Position numbers and translations under genes: made by a program. DNA of 64,000 nt from Methylobacterium oryzihabitans (GTDB lineage: Bacteria > Pseudomonadota > Alphaproteobacteria > Rhizobiales > Beijerinckiaceae): assembly GCF_004004555.2 (NCBI RefSeq), contig NZ_SACP01000020.1:1-64000 (forward strand), read 5' to 3'. This document shows positions 55,685 to 64,000 of the stretch, piece after piece. The notes beneath the pieces are model-generated. The model did not search any database and was not told the origin of the DNA. It worked only from the letters and a program-made list of their open reading frames with translations. How positions within the stretch are numbered: the stretch's first letter is position 1; each line of letters starts with the position of its first letter.

Positions 55685-55845
55685 CCATCGTCCTCCCGAC
55701 GTCGGTATTTTCTCGTTGTTGTACGGCCTGTGGCTCTTCGGAATTTTGTATCAGGCCGGTCTTGCGGACTCAACGCCGGCCGGGCCCGGCACCAGCCCGC
55801 GCGGTGGCGGGCTCGCGAGGCGGGATCCGGCACCCGGCACCGCGG

Positions 55846-56616
55846 TCAGCGGTAGAAGAACACCGTCCGGTAGCCTCGCACCGTCACCACCTCGACGTCG
55901 ATCCCGTAGACCTCGCGCAGCACCGCCGGGGTGACGATCTCGTCGGGCGGCCCGACCGCCACGACCTTGCCGTCGCGCATCGCCACGATCAGGTCCGAGT
56001 AGCAGGACGCGAAGTTGACGTCGTGCAGCACGGCGACGATCGTGCGGCCGCGCTCGTCCACCGCCCGGCGCAGCAGCGCCATCATCGCGGCGGCGTGGCG
56101 CATGTCGAGGTTGTTCAGCGGCTCGTCGAGCAGGATGCAGTCGGTGTCCTGGGCCAGCACCATCGCGATGAAGGCGCGCTGGCGCTGGCCGCCCGACACC
56201 TCGTCGAGGAAGCGGTCGGCCAGCGGCTCGAGGTCGAGGAAGCGCAGGGCGTCGGCGATGGCGGCGTGGTCGGCGGGCCCGAGCCGGCCGCGGGAATGCG
56301 GGTAGCGCCCGAACGCCACGAGGTCGCGGATCGTCACCCGGGCGGCGACGCCGTTGTCCTGGCGCAGGATGCCGAGCCGCCGCGCCAGCACGTCGCCCGG
56401 GGTCGCGGCCACGTCGAGGCCGGCGACGAGGGCCCGGCCGGCGCTCGCCGGCAGCAGGCGGGCGACCATCGACAGCAGGCTCGACTTGCCGGCGCCGTTC
56501 GCCCCGATCACCGAGACGAAGGCGCGCTCCGGCAGGCGCAGGCTGACGCCGTCGACGACGGCGGTGTCGCCGTAGCGGCGCACGAGGTCCTGCACCTCGA
56601 TCATCGGGCGGGTCAT
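55846..56616 (-). CDS. Iron-siderophore ABC transporter ATPase
   Basis: 256 residues, FepC/FhuC type. Walker A GANGAGKSSLLSMV, signature VSGGQRQRAFIAMVLAQ, Walker B CILLDEPLNNLD, H-loop AVLHDVNFASCYSD. Imports a ferric siderophore with the two permeases; its ATG overlaps the upstream permease stop (ATGA). Last gene of the five-gene run. Confidence 0.92.
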   Translation of the reverse strand: MTRPMIEVQDLVRRYGDTAVVDGVSLRLPERAFVSVIGANGAGKSSLLSMVARLLPASAGRALVAGLDVAATPGDVLARRLGILRQDNGVAARVTIRDLVAFGRYPHSRGRLGPADHAAIADALRFLDLEPLADRFLDEVSGGQRQRAFIAMVLAQDTDCILLDEPLNNLDMRHAAAMMALLRRAVDERGRTIVAVLHDVNFASCYSDLIVAMRDGKVVAVGPPDEIVTPAVLREVYGIDVEVVTVRGYRTVFFYR

Positions 56617-57584
56617 GCGCGGGCGCGCCTCGCGAGGAGGACCAGGAGGGTGAGGCCGCCGAGGAACTCGACCACGATCGACAGGGCGGCGTTGAGCGCG
56701 AAGACCCGCTCCAGCACGAGCTGGCCGCCGACCAGGGTCACGGCAGTGACGAGCGCGGCGGCGGGCAGCACGAAGGCGTGGCGGTAGGTCGGCATGACCC
56801 GGTAGGCGAGGTTGGCGACGAGGAGGCCGAGGAAGGTCACCGGCCCGACGAGCGCCGTCGAGACCGAGACCAGCACCGCGACGAGGACCAGCACCTGGGT
56901 CAGGGTGCGCCGGTGGTCGACCCCGAGCGCGACCGCGCAGTCGCGGCCGAGCAGCAGCACGTCGAGCCGCGGCACGAGCCGCCGGACCGCGAGGCAGGCG
57001 GCCAGGACGACGAGGGCGGCGAGGGCCAGCAGCTCCGGCCGGACAGTGTTGAAGCTGGCGAAGAGGCCGCTCTGGAGCACGACGAACTGGTTCGGGTCGA
57101 TCATCCGTTGCAGGAACTGCGACAGGCTGCGGAAGAACACCCCGCACACGACGCCGACGAGCAGCAGCCGGTGCAGGCCGTGCCCGCCCCGGTCCAGGAG
57201 CCCGCGGTAGAGCAGGAGCGCGAACAGCACCATCGCGCCGGTCTCGGCGAGGAAGCGCAGCCGCGGGTCGCCGAAGCCGCCGGCCCCGAACCCGAAGACC
57301 AGTCCGGTCTGGATCAGGCGGTAGAGCTCGTCGAAGCCCATGATGGCGGGGGTCAGGATGCGGTTGCCCGACACCGTCTGGAACAGCACGGTCGCGGTGG
57401 CGACGGCGCAGCCGACGAGCAGCATCGAGGCGACCCTGGTGCCGCGGAACGGCAGCACGAAGCCCCAGCGGCCGTTGGCCCCGACCGTCATGTAGGCCAG
57501 CACCGCCGCGGCGGCCGCGAGGGCGAGCAGCGCCAGCACCCAGCCGGGGCCGGGCCGCGCGGACAGGTCACGCACGGCGGGCAT
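56613..57584 (-). CDS. Iron-siderophore ABC transporter permease (second)
   Basis: 323 residues, FecCD family, about eight to nine helices: FRGTRVASMLLVGCAVATATVLFQTVSGN, ILTPAIMGFDELYRL, and ALGVDHRRTLTQVLVL with ALVGPVTFLGLLVANLAYRVM. Pairs with the permease gene upstream, which it overlaps by 17 bases. Inner membrane. Confidence 0.92.
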   Translation of the reverse strand: MPAVRDLSARPGPGWVLALLALAAAAAVLAYMTVGANGRWGFVLPFRGTRVASMLLVGCAVATATVLFQTVSGNRILTPAIMGFDELYRLIQTGLVFGFGAGGFGDPRLRFLAETGAMVLFALLLYRGLLDRGGHGLHRLLLVGVVCGVFFRSLSQFLQRMIDPNQFVVLQSGLFASFNTVRPELLALAALVVLAACLAVRRLVPRLDVLLLGRDCAVALGVDHRRTLTQVLVLVAVLVSVSTALVGPVTFLGLLVANLAYRVMPTYRHAFVLPAAALVTAVTLVGGQLVLERVFALNAALSIVVEFLGGLTLLVLLARRARA

Positions 57585-58524
57585 CCCCGCGCAGCAGGAG
57601 CGTCAGGAACAGGCCGCTGCCGACGACCCCCATCACGGTGCCGACCGGGATCTCGAACGGATAGCGGACGAGCCGGCCGAGCACGTCGCAGAGGAGCAGG
57701 AGCCCGGCGCCCGAGGCCGCCACCAGCGGCAGGGTCCGGCGCAGGTTGTCGCCGGCCGCGAGGGCGACGAGGTTCGGCACGACGAGGCCGAGGAACGGGA
57801 TCGTGCCGACCGTCGCGATCGTCACGGCGGTGATCGTCGACACGATGGCGAGCGCCAGCGCGACGACGCGGCGGTAGTCGAGCCCGAGATTGACCGCGGC
57901 GTCGCGGCCGAGGCCCGCGATGGTGAGGCGGTCGGCGAGCCCGTAGGCGAGGAGCGTCAGGACCGCGGCGAGCCAGAGCAGCTCATAGCGCCCGCGCAGC
58001 ACGGTCGAGACGTCGCCCGCCTGCCAGGTCGCGAGGAACTGCAGCATGTCGGTGCGGTAGGCGATGAAGGTCGAGGCCGCCCCGACCACGCCGCCCAGCA
58101 TGATTCCGACCAGCGGGACGGTGAGCCGGGCGCGCAGCGGTATCGCGCGCAGCACCCGCAGGAACAGGGCGGTCCCGGCCAGTGCGCAGGCGGTCGCCGC
58201 GAGCATCTTCACGACGACCGGAGCCCCGGGCGCCAGCAGGGTCACGAGCAGCATGCCGAGCGTCGCCGATTCCGCGGTCCCGGCGGTCGAGGGCTCGACG
58301 AAGCGGTTCTGCGCCACGAGCTGCATGATGACGCCGGCGACCGCCATGCCGGCGCCGGCGAGGATCAGCGCGAGGGTGCGGGGGATCCGGCTCGCCGCCA
58401 GCACCTCGGCGCCGGTCAGGTCGCCGACGCCGACGAGGAGGCTGGCGGCGGCGAGCGCGAGCAGGGCGAGGCCCGCGAGGGCGCCGCCGGCGCGCCGGCC
58501 AGCCCGGAGGGGACGGTCCGGCAT
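57568..58524 (-). CDS. Iron-siderophore ABC transporter permease (first)
   Basis: 318 residues, FecCD family: ASRIPRTLALILAGAGMAVAGVIMQLVAQN, EPSTAGTAESATLG, NLGLDYRRVVALAL, TIATVGTIPFLGLVVPNLVALA. ATG 58524 is chosen; a GTG two codons upstream overlaps the binding-protein stop and is also possible. Confidence 0.92.
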   Translation of the reverse strand: MPDRPLRAGRRAGGALAGLALLALAAASLLVGVGDLTGAEVLAASRIPRTLALILAGAGMAVAGVIMQLVAQNRFVEPSTAGTAESATLGMLLVTLLAPGAPVVVKMLAATACALAGTALFLRVLRAIPLRARLTVPLVGIMLGGVVGAASTFIAYRTDMLQFLATWQAGDVSTVLRGRYELLWLAAVLTLLAYGLADRLTIAGLGRDAAVNLGLDYRRVVALALAIVSTITAVTIATVGTIPFLGLVVPNLVALAAGDNLRRTLPLVAASGAGLLLLCDVLGRLVRYPFEIPVGTVMGVVGSGLFLTLLLRGDARRA

Positions 58525-58526
58525 CG

Positions 58527-59480
58527 TCACCGGGCGCCGTCGAGGGCCGCCGCGGCGCCGTCGAGGGCCGCCGCGACCCCGTCGACGGTGGTCCGGAGCG
58601 CGTTCAGCCCTCCGGCGGCGAGGTACCAGGCGGCGGCGTCGACGTAGACGACCCGTCCCTGGCGCCACGCCGTCGTCTGCCGCACCAGCGCGTTGTCGAG
58701 GAGCTGGCGTGCCGGCTGGCCCTGGGCGCCGATCGCGGCGTCCCGGTCGAGCACGAACAGCCAGTCGGGATTGGTCCTGGCGACGAACTCGAACGAGATC
58801 GGCTGGCCGTGGATGCCGGCGCCGAGGCCCGGCGCCGCCGGCCGGAAGCCGAGGGCGCCGTGCAGCAGCCCGAAGCGCGAGCCGGGGCCGAAGGCGCTCA
58901 GGCGCCCGCCGGTCGAGAGGACGAACAGCGCCGTGCCGGCCTTCTCGGCCCGGGCCCGCACCGCCGCGATGTCGGCCTCGATCCGGGCGAGCCGCGCGTC
59001 GGCCTCCGTCTCCTTGCCGAACAGGCGGGCCAGGGTCCGGATGTTGCGGATCTCGCTGCCGAGCGGGTCGGCGGCGTCGCTCGACAGGTCGATGGTCGGG
59101 GCCATTCTGGCGAGGGCGTCGTAGCGCGGCCCCGAGCGGCCGCCGACGACGATCAGGTCGGGCTCGGCCTCGTTGACGGCCTCGTAGTCCGGCTCCCACA
59201 GCGTGCCCATCCTGCGGTAGGCGGGCCCGTTGTAGCGGGCGAGGGAGGGGGGCTTGGCCCCGCCCGCGACCCCGAAGACCGGCACGCCGAGGGCGTCGAG
59301 GGTGTCGAGCGCAGCGAGGTCGAACACGACGACGCGCCTGGGCACCCCGGGCAGCACGGTCTGCCCCCGGGCATGCGACACCGTGATCTCGGCCGCCGCG
59401 GGCGCGGCGCCGAGCAGGGCCGCCAGGAGGGCCGCGGCGGCGAGCCGGACGGTCCCGGACGACAGGACGCGACGGGTCAT
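58527..59480 (-). CDS. Siderophore-binding periplasmic protein
   Basis: 317 residues with a signal peptide (TVRLAAAALLAALLGAAPAAAE). Type-3 periplasmic binding fold: PRRVVVFDLAALDTLDALGVPVFG, EAVNEAEPDLIVVGGRSGPRYDALARMAPTIDLS, ANPDWLFV-like segment (RTNPDWLFVLDRDAAIG). The specificity may be for catecholates or for an unknown siderophore. Its ATG overlaps the DUF2218 stop. Confidence 0.9.
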   Translation of the reverse strand: MTRRVLSSGTVRLAAAALLAALLGAAPAAAEITVSHARGQTVLPGVPRRVVVFDLAALDTLDALGVPVFGVAGGAKPPSLARYNGPAYRRMGTLWEPDYEAVNEAEPDLIVVGGRSGPRYDALARMAPTIDLSSDAADPLGSEIRNIRTLARLFGKETEADARLARIEADIAAVRARAEKAGTALFVLSTGGRLSAFGPGSRFGLLHGALGFRPAAPGLGAGIHGQPISFEFVARTNPDWLFVLDRDAAIGAQGQPARQLLDNALVRQTTAWRQGRVVYVDAAAWYLAAGGLNALRTTVDGVAAALDGAAAALDGAR

Positions 59481-59836
59481 GCCGTGCCACCCGGCCGGTC
59501 GTCGGCGGAGCGGTCCGGGGCGGCCTGCGCCGCCGCCGTCGTCGCGGGGCTCCACACGATCTCCAGCGTCTCGCGGAACGCGAACCGTTCGAGATGGCGC
59601 ACGAGGACGCCCTGGAAGTCGGGCAGGCTGGCCGCGTCGTCGGTGGCGAGGTCGATCGTCAGGGCCTCCGGGCCGGCGGCGAGCCGCGCCTCCCCGAGCG
59701 GCAGCGCGATCCGGCCGTGAGTCGGATCGAACTCGGTCTCGAACGTGTGCGACCAGTGCTTGCAGAGCTGCTGCAGGTAGCGGCTCGCATGGGCGGTGCC
59801 GACGACGGCGCGGGTCCGGATCAGGGGGGCCTCCAT
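59477..59836 (-). CDS. DUF2218 family protein
   Basis: 119 residues. The family pattern is RYLQQLCKHWSHTFETEFDPTHGRIALPLG and HLERFAFRETLEIVWSP. DUF2218 proteins are small, cytosolic, and often encoded in siderophore-uptake clusters; a role in releasing iron or handling the siderophore has been suggested for such neighbours but is unproven. Lies between the receptor and binding-protein genes. Confidence 0.85.
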   Translation of the reverse strand: MEAPLIRTRAVVGTAHASRYLQQLCKHWSHTFETEFDPTHGRIALPLGEARLAAGPEALTIDLATDDAASLPDFQGVLVRHLERFAFRETLEIVWSPATTAAAQAAPDRSADDRPGGTA

Positions 59837-59856
59837 GGTGGCTCGGAACCGGCGGC

Positions 59857-62394
59857 TCAGAAATCGACCGTCGCGGAAACGATGACGGTGCGCGGCGCGC
59901 CGACCGCCAGGAAGCCGCGGGCGGCCGAGGCCCAGTACGAGTTGTCGAAGATGTTCTCGACGATCGCCCGCATCACCACCGGCTTCCCGTTCACGCCCTC
60001 GAAGGTGTAGCGCAGGCCGGCATCGAACCGCGTCCAATCGGGCACCGACTGGGTGTTGGCCTGATTGTAGAACTGCCCGCTGGTGTAGATGGCGCGGCCG
60101 GTCAGGGTCAGGCCCGGCGCCAGCCACGGCGGCAGGTCGACCTCGCCGTAGAGGTTGAAGGCCACGTCGGGGACGCCGGGCGCGACGTTGCCGTCGAACT
60201 GGCGGTTCAGCGTCCTGGCCAGGCGCCCGTCGATGAAGGTGACGCCGCCGATGAGCCGCACGCCCTCGACCGGCTCGCCGAAGGCCGAGAGTTCGAGGCC
60301 GCGGTTGCGCTGCAGGCCGCTGACCGAGAACACGTTGGTGCGGGAATCGGTGAAGGCGTTGGGCTGCTCGATCTGGAACAGCGAGGCGGTGAGCGCGACG
60401 GTGCCGAAATCGTACTTGGCGCCGATCTCCTGCTGCCGGCTGACGACGGGCGGGAACACCTGGTTGGCGTTGACCGCCGTGACCGGCGGCGCCGGCCCGG
60501 GTTCGAGCGCCTCGATGTAGTTGCCGTAGAACGACAGGTTGTCGACCGGGCGGAACACCGCCGCGATCGCCGGGCTGAACCGGCCGCGCACGTAGGTCGA
60601 GGCGAGGTTGCCCAGCGTCGGCCCGGGGCGGGTGTTGTAGCTCTGCTGGTCGATCTCCTGGAACCGCCCGCCGAGCGTCAGCAGGAAGCGGTCGTCGCCG
60701 AGCGACAGGGTGTCGGCGATGCCGACGCTGCGCGCGCTCAGTTCCGCGAACAGGGGCCGGTCGTTGGAGCGCGGCAGCAGCAGCGTGTTCACCGAGCCGC
60801 GGGGCAGGTGGACCGGATCGTAGATGTTGGTCTGGAAGATCGGCAGGACCGGTGCGGTGAAGCCGCCGCGGTAGTTGCGGTTGTTGGCCTCGACCGCCGA
60901 GACGGTGAGGAAGTGGCCGAGGAAGCCGGTCCGGAACGTCGAGCGCAGGCCGACCTCGCCGGTCATCCCCTGGATCTCCTGGGGCTGGATGGCGAGCGTG
61001 TTGGTCGCCGCGCCGTTCACGCCGGTGACCCGGTAGGACGAGGTGAGGAAGTCCTCGTTGTAGCGGCTGACGCCGCCGGCGGCGTAGACCGTGGTGTCGG
61101 GCAGCACGTCGTACTCGACCCGGCCCGCCGCCATGTTGTAGCGGCTGTCGATGTATTCGAGCGAGCTGGCGGTGTTCAGGCGGTTGTTCGGCGCCCGCGG
61201 CACCGGGATGTTCGGCGCGACGGCGTTGAACAGCGACGTCGGCGCGGTGATGTTCTGGCTGTTGTGGACGAGGTCGAGCGAGGCGCGCAGGCGCTCGCCG
61301 CGGTAGTCGAGGCCGAGCGTCGCGACGCCGACCTCGATCGCGTTCTTGTCGAGCGGCGTGTTGCCGTTGCGGTACGAGCCGTTGAAGCGCACGCCCCATT
61401 CCTTCGACGCGCCGAAGCGGCGGCCGATATCGGCATGGGTCCAGATCTGCGAGTCGCTGAGGTAGGTGGTGGTGAGCCGCGTCAGCGGCTCGTCGTAGGC
61501 GCGCTTGGGGATGAGGTTGATGGTGCCGCCGACGCGGCCGGTGCCGCCGTTGAGGAGCGCGGTCGGCCCCTTCAGGATCTCGACCCGCTCGATGCCCTCG
61601 GTGAAGACGCGCCGCGGGTTGGCGAGGTAGAACAGGCCGTCGAAGCCGACGTCGAGGTTCACGACGGTGAAGCCGCGGATGAAGAACGAGTCGCGCTCGC
61701 TGAACGGCGGCGCGTCGTTGCGCACCGACGAGTCGTTCAGCACCACGTCGGCGAGGGAGCGCGACTGCTGGTCGTTGATGAGCTTCTCGGTGTAGCTGGT
61801 GACGTTGAACGGCGTCGTCAGCACCGAGCGGTTGCCGAGGAAGCCGATGCGGGCCCCCGTCGCGACCTGACCGCCGGCATAGGGCGGCGGCGGCTGGCCC
61901 ACGGTTCCGGTCGGCGGCGGCAAGCCCGCGGCGACCGGGCCGGTCGGCCGGCCCGCGACCACGACCTCGTCGAGGGCCACCGTGCCGTCCCGCTGCGGAC
62001 CGAGCTGGACGTAGCGCGGGTTCACCAGGGTGACAGTGGACGGGCTCACCGGGCGATAGGTCAGGCCGGTCCCCTCCAGGATCCGGCCCAGGGCCTCGAG
62101 CGGCGGGAACTCGCCCTCCACCCCGGTCGTGGTCAGGGCGTCGGTCATGTCGGTCGGATAGACCAGCTTGACCCGGGCCTGCTCGGTGAAGCGGACCAGC
62201 GCCGGTTCGAGCCGTCCGTTCGGGATCGACAGCGCGACGGTGTCGGCGCCCGCCCCGGAGGCGGCGCGCGGGGCCGCCCGGTCCTGTGCCGCGTGGTCCT
62301 GGGCCGCCGCCGGCATCATCGCCAGCAGCGACGCGCCGGCCAGGGCCATCCCTGCCAGCCGTCCACCCGCAAAACCACGCTCCCGCGCCGCCAT
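59857..62394 (-). CDS. TonB-dependent siderophore receptor with signalling (STN) domain
   Basis: 845 residues, outer membrane. A signal peptide (GMALAGASLLAMMPAAAQ) is followed by the STN domain (VALSIPNGRLEPALVRFTEQARVKLVYP ... LEALGRILEGTGLTYR), which talks to FecR. Then come the plug (VTSYTEKLINDQQSRSLADVV, VEILKGPTALLNG) and a 22-stranded barrel ending in VSATVDF with the terminal Phe. ATG 62394 is preferred; in-frame starts at 62433 and 62454 are possible. The ligand is unknown. A repeat at 62461-62491 may hold its promoter. Confidence 0.93.
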   Translation of the reverse strand: MAARERGFAGGRLAGMALAGASLLAMMPAAAQDHAAQDRAAPRAASGAGADTVALSIPNGRLEPALVRFTEQARVKLVYPTDMTDALTTTGVEGEFPPLEALGRILEGTGLTYRPVSPSTVTLVNPRYVQLGPQRDGTVALDEVVVAGRPTGPVAAGLPPPTGTVGQPPPPYAGGQVATGARIGFLGNRSVLTTPFNVTSYTEKLINDQQSRSLADVVLNDSSVRNDAPPFSERDSFFIRGFTVVNLDVGFDGLFYLANPRRVFTEGIERVEILKGPTALLNGGTGRVGGTINLIPKRAYDEPLTRLTTTYLSDSQIWTHADIGRRFGASKEWGVRFNGSYRNGNTPLDKNAIEVGVATLGLDYRGERLRASLDLVHNSQNITAPTSLFNAVAPNIPVPRAPNNRLNTASSLEYIDSRYNMAAGRVEYDVLPDTTVYAAGGVSRYNEDFLTSSYRVTGVNGAATNTLAIQPQEIQGMTGEVGLRSTFRTGFLGHFLTVSAVEANNRNYRGGFTAPVLPIFQTNIYDPVHLPRGSVNTLLLPRSNDRPLFAELSARSVGIADTLSLGDDRFLLTLGGRFQEIDQQSYNTRPGPTLGNLASTYVRGRFSPAIAAVFRPVDNLSFYGNYIEALEPGPAPPVTAVNANQVFPPVVSRQQEIGAKYDFGTVALTASLFQIEQPNAFTDSRTNVFSVSGLQRNRGLELSAFGEPVEGVRLIGGVTFIDGRLARTLNRQFDGNVAPGVPDVAFNLYGEVDLPPWLAPGLTLTGRAIYTSGQFYNQANTQSVPDWTRFDAGLRYTFEGVNGKPVVMRAIVENIFDNSYWASAARGFLAVGAPRTVIVSATVDF

Positions 62395-62460
62395 CCGACC
62401 ACCCCGTCCCTCTGCTCGCAAGGGGCGGCGCATCGCGCGCTCTCGTCCCCTCACCGCTTC

Positions 62461-62491
62461 AGATCAACGGGGCGCCGATCTCCTGACGTCG
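62461..62491 (-). promoter_or_regulatory. Direct-repeat element upstream of the receptor gene
   Basis: 31 bases matching 28/31 of 63519-63549, including AGATCAACG and CTCCTGACGTCG (plus strand). It lies about 67 bases upstream of the receptor ATG. Probably a promoter or operator used by the FecI-type sigma factor; inferred from duplication and position. Confidence 0.6.
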
Positions 62492-62516
62492 GATCGGGCA
62501 CGATCGCGGATTTTTT

Positions 62517-63455
62517 TCACGCCGGCCCGACCAGGGCGACGAGCGGGGTGATCCGCACGACGCGCACGCCGAGGCTCGCCGCGATCGCATCGAGGGCCTC
62601 GTCGGTGTGGCGCGGGTCGAAGGCGCCGGTGACGCGCCGCTCGCCGAGTGCCGCGTCGAGCAGGAGGATGCGTCCGCTCCGGTAGCGCCCGAGTTCGGCG
62701 AGGACGTCGGACAGGCGCTCGCCGGAGAAGATCAGGCGCCCGTCGCGCCAGGCCATGGCGCGGCCGACATCCGCCTTGACGACGGAGACGGCGTCGCCGT
62801 CCTGGCGGCGGACCGCCTCGCCGGCCGCGACCTCCAGGTGCCGGCCCGCGGCGGTGACGTCGACGCGTCCCTCGGCGACGCCCACCGGCTTCCCGGCGGC
62901 GTCGGCGCGCACGAAGAAGACCGTGCCGACCGCCCGGACGCTCAGTCCGCCCCCCTCTACGACGAAGGGCCGGGCCGGGTCGGGCGCCACGTCGAACACC
63001 GCCTCGCCGCGCAGGAGCGCGACCCGGCGCTCCGTCCCGGTGAAGCGGAGGGCGAGGGCGGTCCCGGTGTTCAGGTCGACCCGGCTGCCGTCGGCCAGGG
63101 TCGCGTGCCGGATGTCGCCGGTCCCGCTCCACAGGTCGCTGCGCAGCCAGTCGGTCAGGCCGAACTGATGGGCGAGGACCGCCCCCAGCACGGCCGCGGC
63201 GGCGAGGCAGGCGGGTGCCTTCGGGATCCGGCGCCGGCGGGCGTCGGGCACGCGGCCGAGCCTGTGCCACAGCGCGTCCAGCTCCGCATAGGCCTCGGCA
63301 TGGCCCGGGTCGGCGGCGAGCCAGGCGTCGAACGCCGCATGGTCGCGCTCGGTCGCGTCGGACGAGGACAGGCGCGCGACCCAGCCGGCGGCGGCCTCGT
63401 AGACCGGATCCTCGCCGTCCGGATCGTGCGCATCGGTGCCGTCGCTGCCGGCCAC
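62517..63455 (-). CDS. fecR: FecR-family anti-sigma/sigma-regulator protein
   Basis: 312 residues. It carries a cytoplasmic N-terminal part (AAAGWVARLSSSDATERDHAAFDAWLAADPGHAEAYAELDALW), one membrane helix (ACLAAAAVLGAVLAHQF) and a periplasmic FecR domain (RHATLADGSRVDLNTGTALAL, GEAVFDVAPDPARPFVVEGG, VRAVGTVFFV), ending in a secretin/STN-like part. It carries the signal from the receptor to the sigma factor. GTG 63455 with AGGGAG eight bases upstream is chosen; GTG 63506 is possible. Confidence 0.92.
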   Translation of the reverse strand: MAGSDGTDAHDPDGEDPVYEAAAGWVARLSSSDATERDHAAFDAWLAADPGHAEAYAELDALWHRLGRVPDARRRRIPKAPACLAAAAVLGAVLAHQFGLTDWLRSDLWSGTGDIRHATLADGSRVDLNTGTALALRFTGTERRVALLRGEAVFDVAPDPARPFVVEGGGLSVRAVGTVFFVRADAAGKPVGVAEGRVDVTAAGRHLEVAAGEAVRRQDGDAVSVVKADVGRAMAWRDGRLIFSGERLSDVLAELGRYRSGRILLLDAALGERRVTGAFDPRHTDEALDAIAASLGVRVVRITPLVALVGPA

Positions 63456-63518
63456 GGTCGGGCTCCCTGCGGGTCCCCTCGCGGACCGGACGGACCGAGG
63501 ATGCACCCCTGCGCTCTC

Positions 63519-63549
63519 AGATCAACGAGGCGTCGAACTCCTGACGTCG
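63519..63549 (-). promoter_or_regulatory. Direct-repeat element upstream of fecR
   Basis: The second copy of the 31-base element, three mismatches from 62461-62491. It lies just after the sigma-gene stop and about 64 bases before the fecR start, so fecR may be transcribed from its own promoter as well as with the sigma gene. Confidence 0.6.
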
Positions 63550-63553
63550 ATCC

Positions 63554-64000
63554 TCAGGCCGGATCGCCGCACCGGCGGCGGCAATGCAGGAGGGCCTTGA
63601 TGAGGTGCTTCTCGACCATGTTGCGGCTGATGTTCAGCCGCGCCGCCGCCTCGCCGTTGGAGAGCCCGTCGATGCGCACGAGAAGGAAGACCTCCCGGCA
63701 GCGCGGGGGCAGCGCGTCGACGGCCGCCGCGAGCCGCCGGAGTTCCTGCCGGGCGATCGCCTGCCGCTCCGGGAGCGCGTAGCCGTCGGCGAGGGCGGCC
63801 CAGTCGGCGTCGCTCACCGGCTGGAAGATCGTCCCCTCCAGCCGCCGCCGGTTGCGCATCCGGCGCGCGACGTTGTGGGCGATCTGGAACAGGAAGGCGG
63901 AGGGCTGCTCGACCGTCGTGCGCGACAGCGCCGCGAGCATCAGCAGGTAGGTCTCCTGATGGGCGTCGGCGGCGTCGGCCGGGTTGTCGAGCAGGCGCGT
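63554..64000 (-). CDS. fecI: FecI-type ECF sigma factor, 5' end outside window
   Basis: About 149 residues visible; the frame is open to the right edge. Region 2 remnant TRLLDNPADAADAHQETYLLML, then FLFQIAHNVARRMRNRRR, and region 4 with LRRLAAAVDALPPRCREVFLLVRIDGLSNGEAAARLNISRNMVEKHLIKALLHCRR (helix-turn-helix GEAAARLNISRNMVEKH). Directs RNA polymerase to the receptor genes when FecR is activated. Confidence 0.93.
   Translation of the reverse strand, partial: TRLLDNPADAADAHQETYLLMLAALSRTTVEQPSAFLFQIAHNVARRMRNRRRLEGTIFQPVSDADWAALADGYALPERQAIARQELRRLAAAVDALPPRCREVFLLVRIDGLSNGEAAARLNISRNMVEKHLIKALLHCRRRCGDPA

Noticed and set aside
59254..62685. Long plus-strand open frame opposite the receptor gene
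   Set aside because: Shadow frame of a GC-rich gene; low-complexity residues and no domain.

Overview
This window is 64 kb of very GC-rich DNA (third codon positions almost all G or C). The genes look like those of an alphaproteobacterium of the Hyphomicrobiales, most likely Methylobacterium or a close relative. The reasons are the infB-rbfA-truB cluster, grpE beside glnD, phaB/phaA facing phaR, the rhizobial-type motA-fliM-fliN-fliG-flhB order, and the abundance of acyl-CoA and siderophore genes. The genus is an inference; no rRNA or tRNA gene is visible in the window.

Layout. 1-4.4 kb: end of the translation operon (infB cut by the left edge, rbfA, truB), then a thioesterase. 4.4-9 kb: unlinked single genes (secreted protein, NnrU-like membrane protein, a 56-residue hydrophilic protein with a candidate general-stress promoter, a quinone oxidoreductase, an orphan). 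9-12.2 kb: polyhydroxybutyrate genes phaB and phaA, with the regulator gene phaR divergent. 12.2-18.7 kb: small protein, rpmF, two exported proteins, grpE, glnD, and a cupin close to the known hydroxynitrile lyase type. 18.9-32.9 kb: cell-surface glycan region with three large glycosyltransferases, two smaller ones, a KpsF-type isomerase, a broken epimerase gene and a TPR/O-GlcNAc-transferase-like protein. 33-38.2 kb: flagellar operon motA-fliM-(small membrane protein)-fliN-fliG-flhB-(unknown), transcribed toward the glycosyltransferase. 38.3-47.9 kb: OsmC protein, split transketolase, GldA-family dehydrogenase, SDR and a complete Liv-type ABC importer. 48-55.7 kb: acyl-CoA ligase, quinone oxidoreductase, two different acyl-CoA dehydrogenases, enoyl-CoA hydratase and an unusual regulator made of two GntR/FCD units in one chain. 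55.8-64 kb: iron uptake, with a siderophore ABC transporter, DUF2218 protein, TonB-dependent receptor with signalling domain, FecR, and a FecI-type sigma factor cut by the right edge.

How they work together. Genes from about 39 to 55.7 kb read as one catabolic region: Liv-type import, CoA activation, alpha-beta dehydrogenation by what may be a heteromeric dehydrogenase, and hydration, with a carbohydrate-like branch (split transketolase, GldA, SDR). The substrate is not evident. The fec-type genes form a self-contained signalling and uptake system. A 28/31 identical direct repeat lies upstream of both the receptor and the fecR gene.

Non-coding structure. Three copies of a two-hairpin intergenic repeat occur at 4.4, 24.3 and 52.1 kb. 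One stem keeps its pairing through compensating changes. One copy has its modules in swapped order next to the broken epimerase gene, and another separates the two acyl-CoA dehydrogenase genes. A second palindromic repeat (34/40 identical) sits upstream of the cupin and the acyl-CoA ligase. A third long inverted repeat lies between gldA and the transketolase genes. No CRISPR array, prophage or intact insertion sequence was seen.
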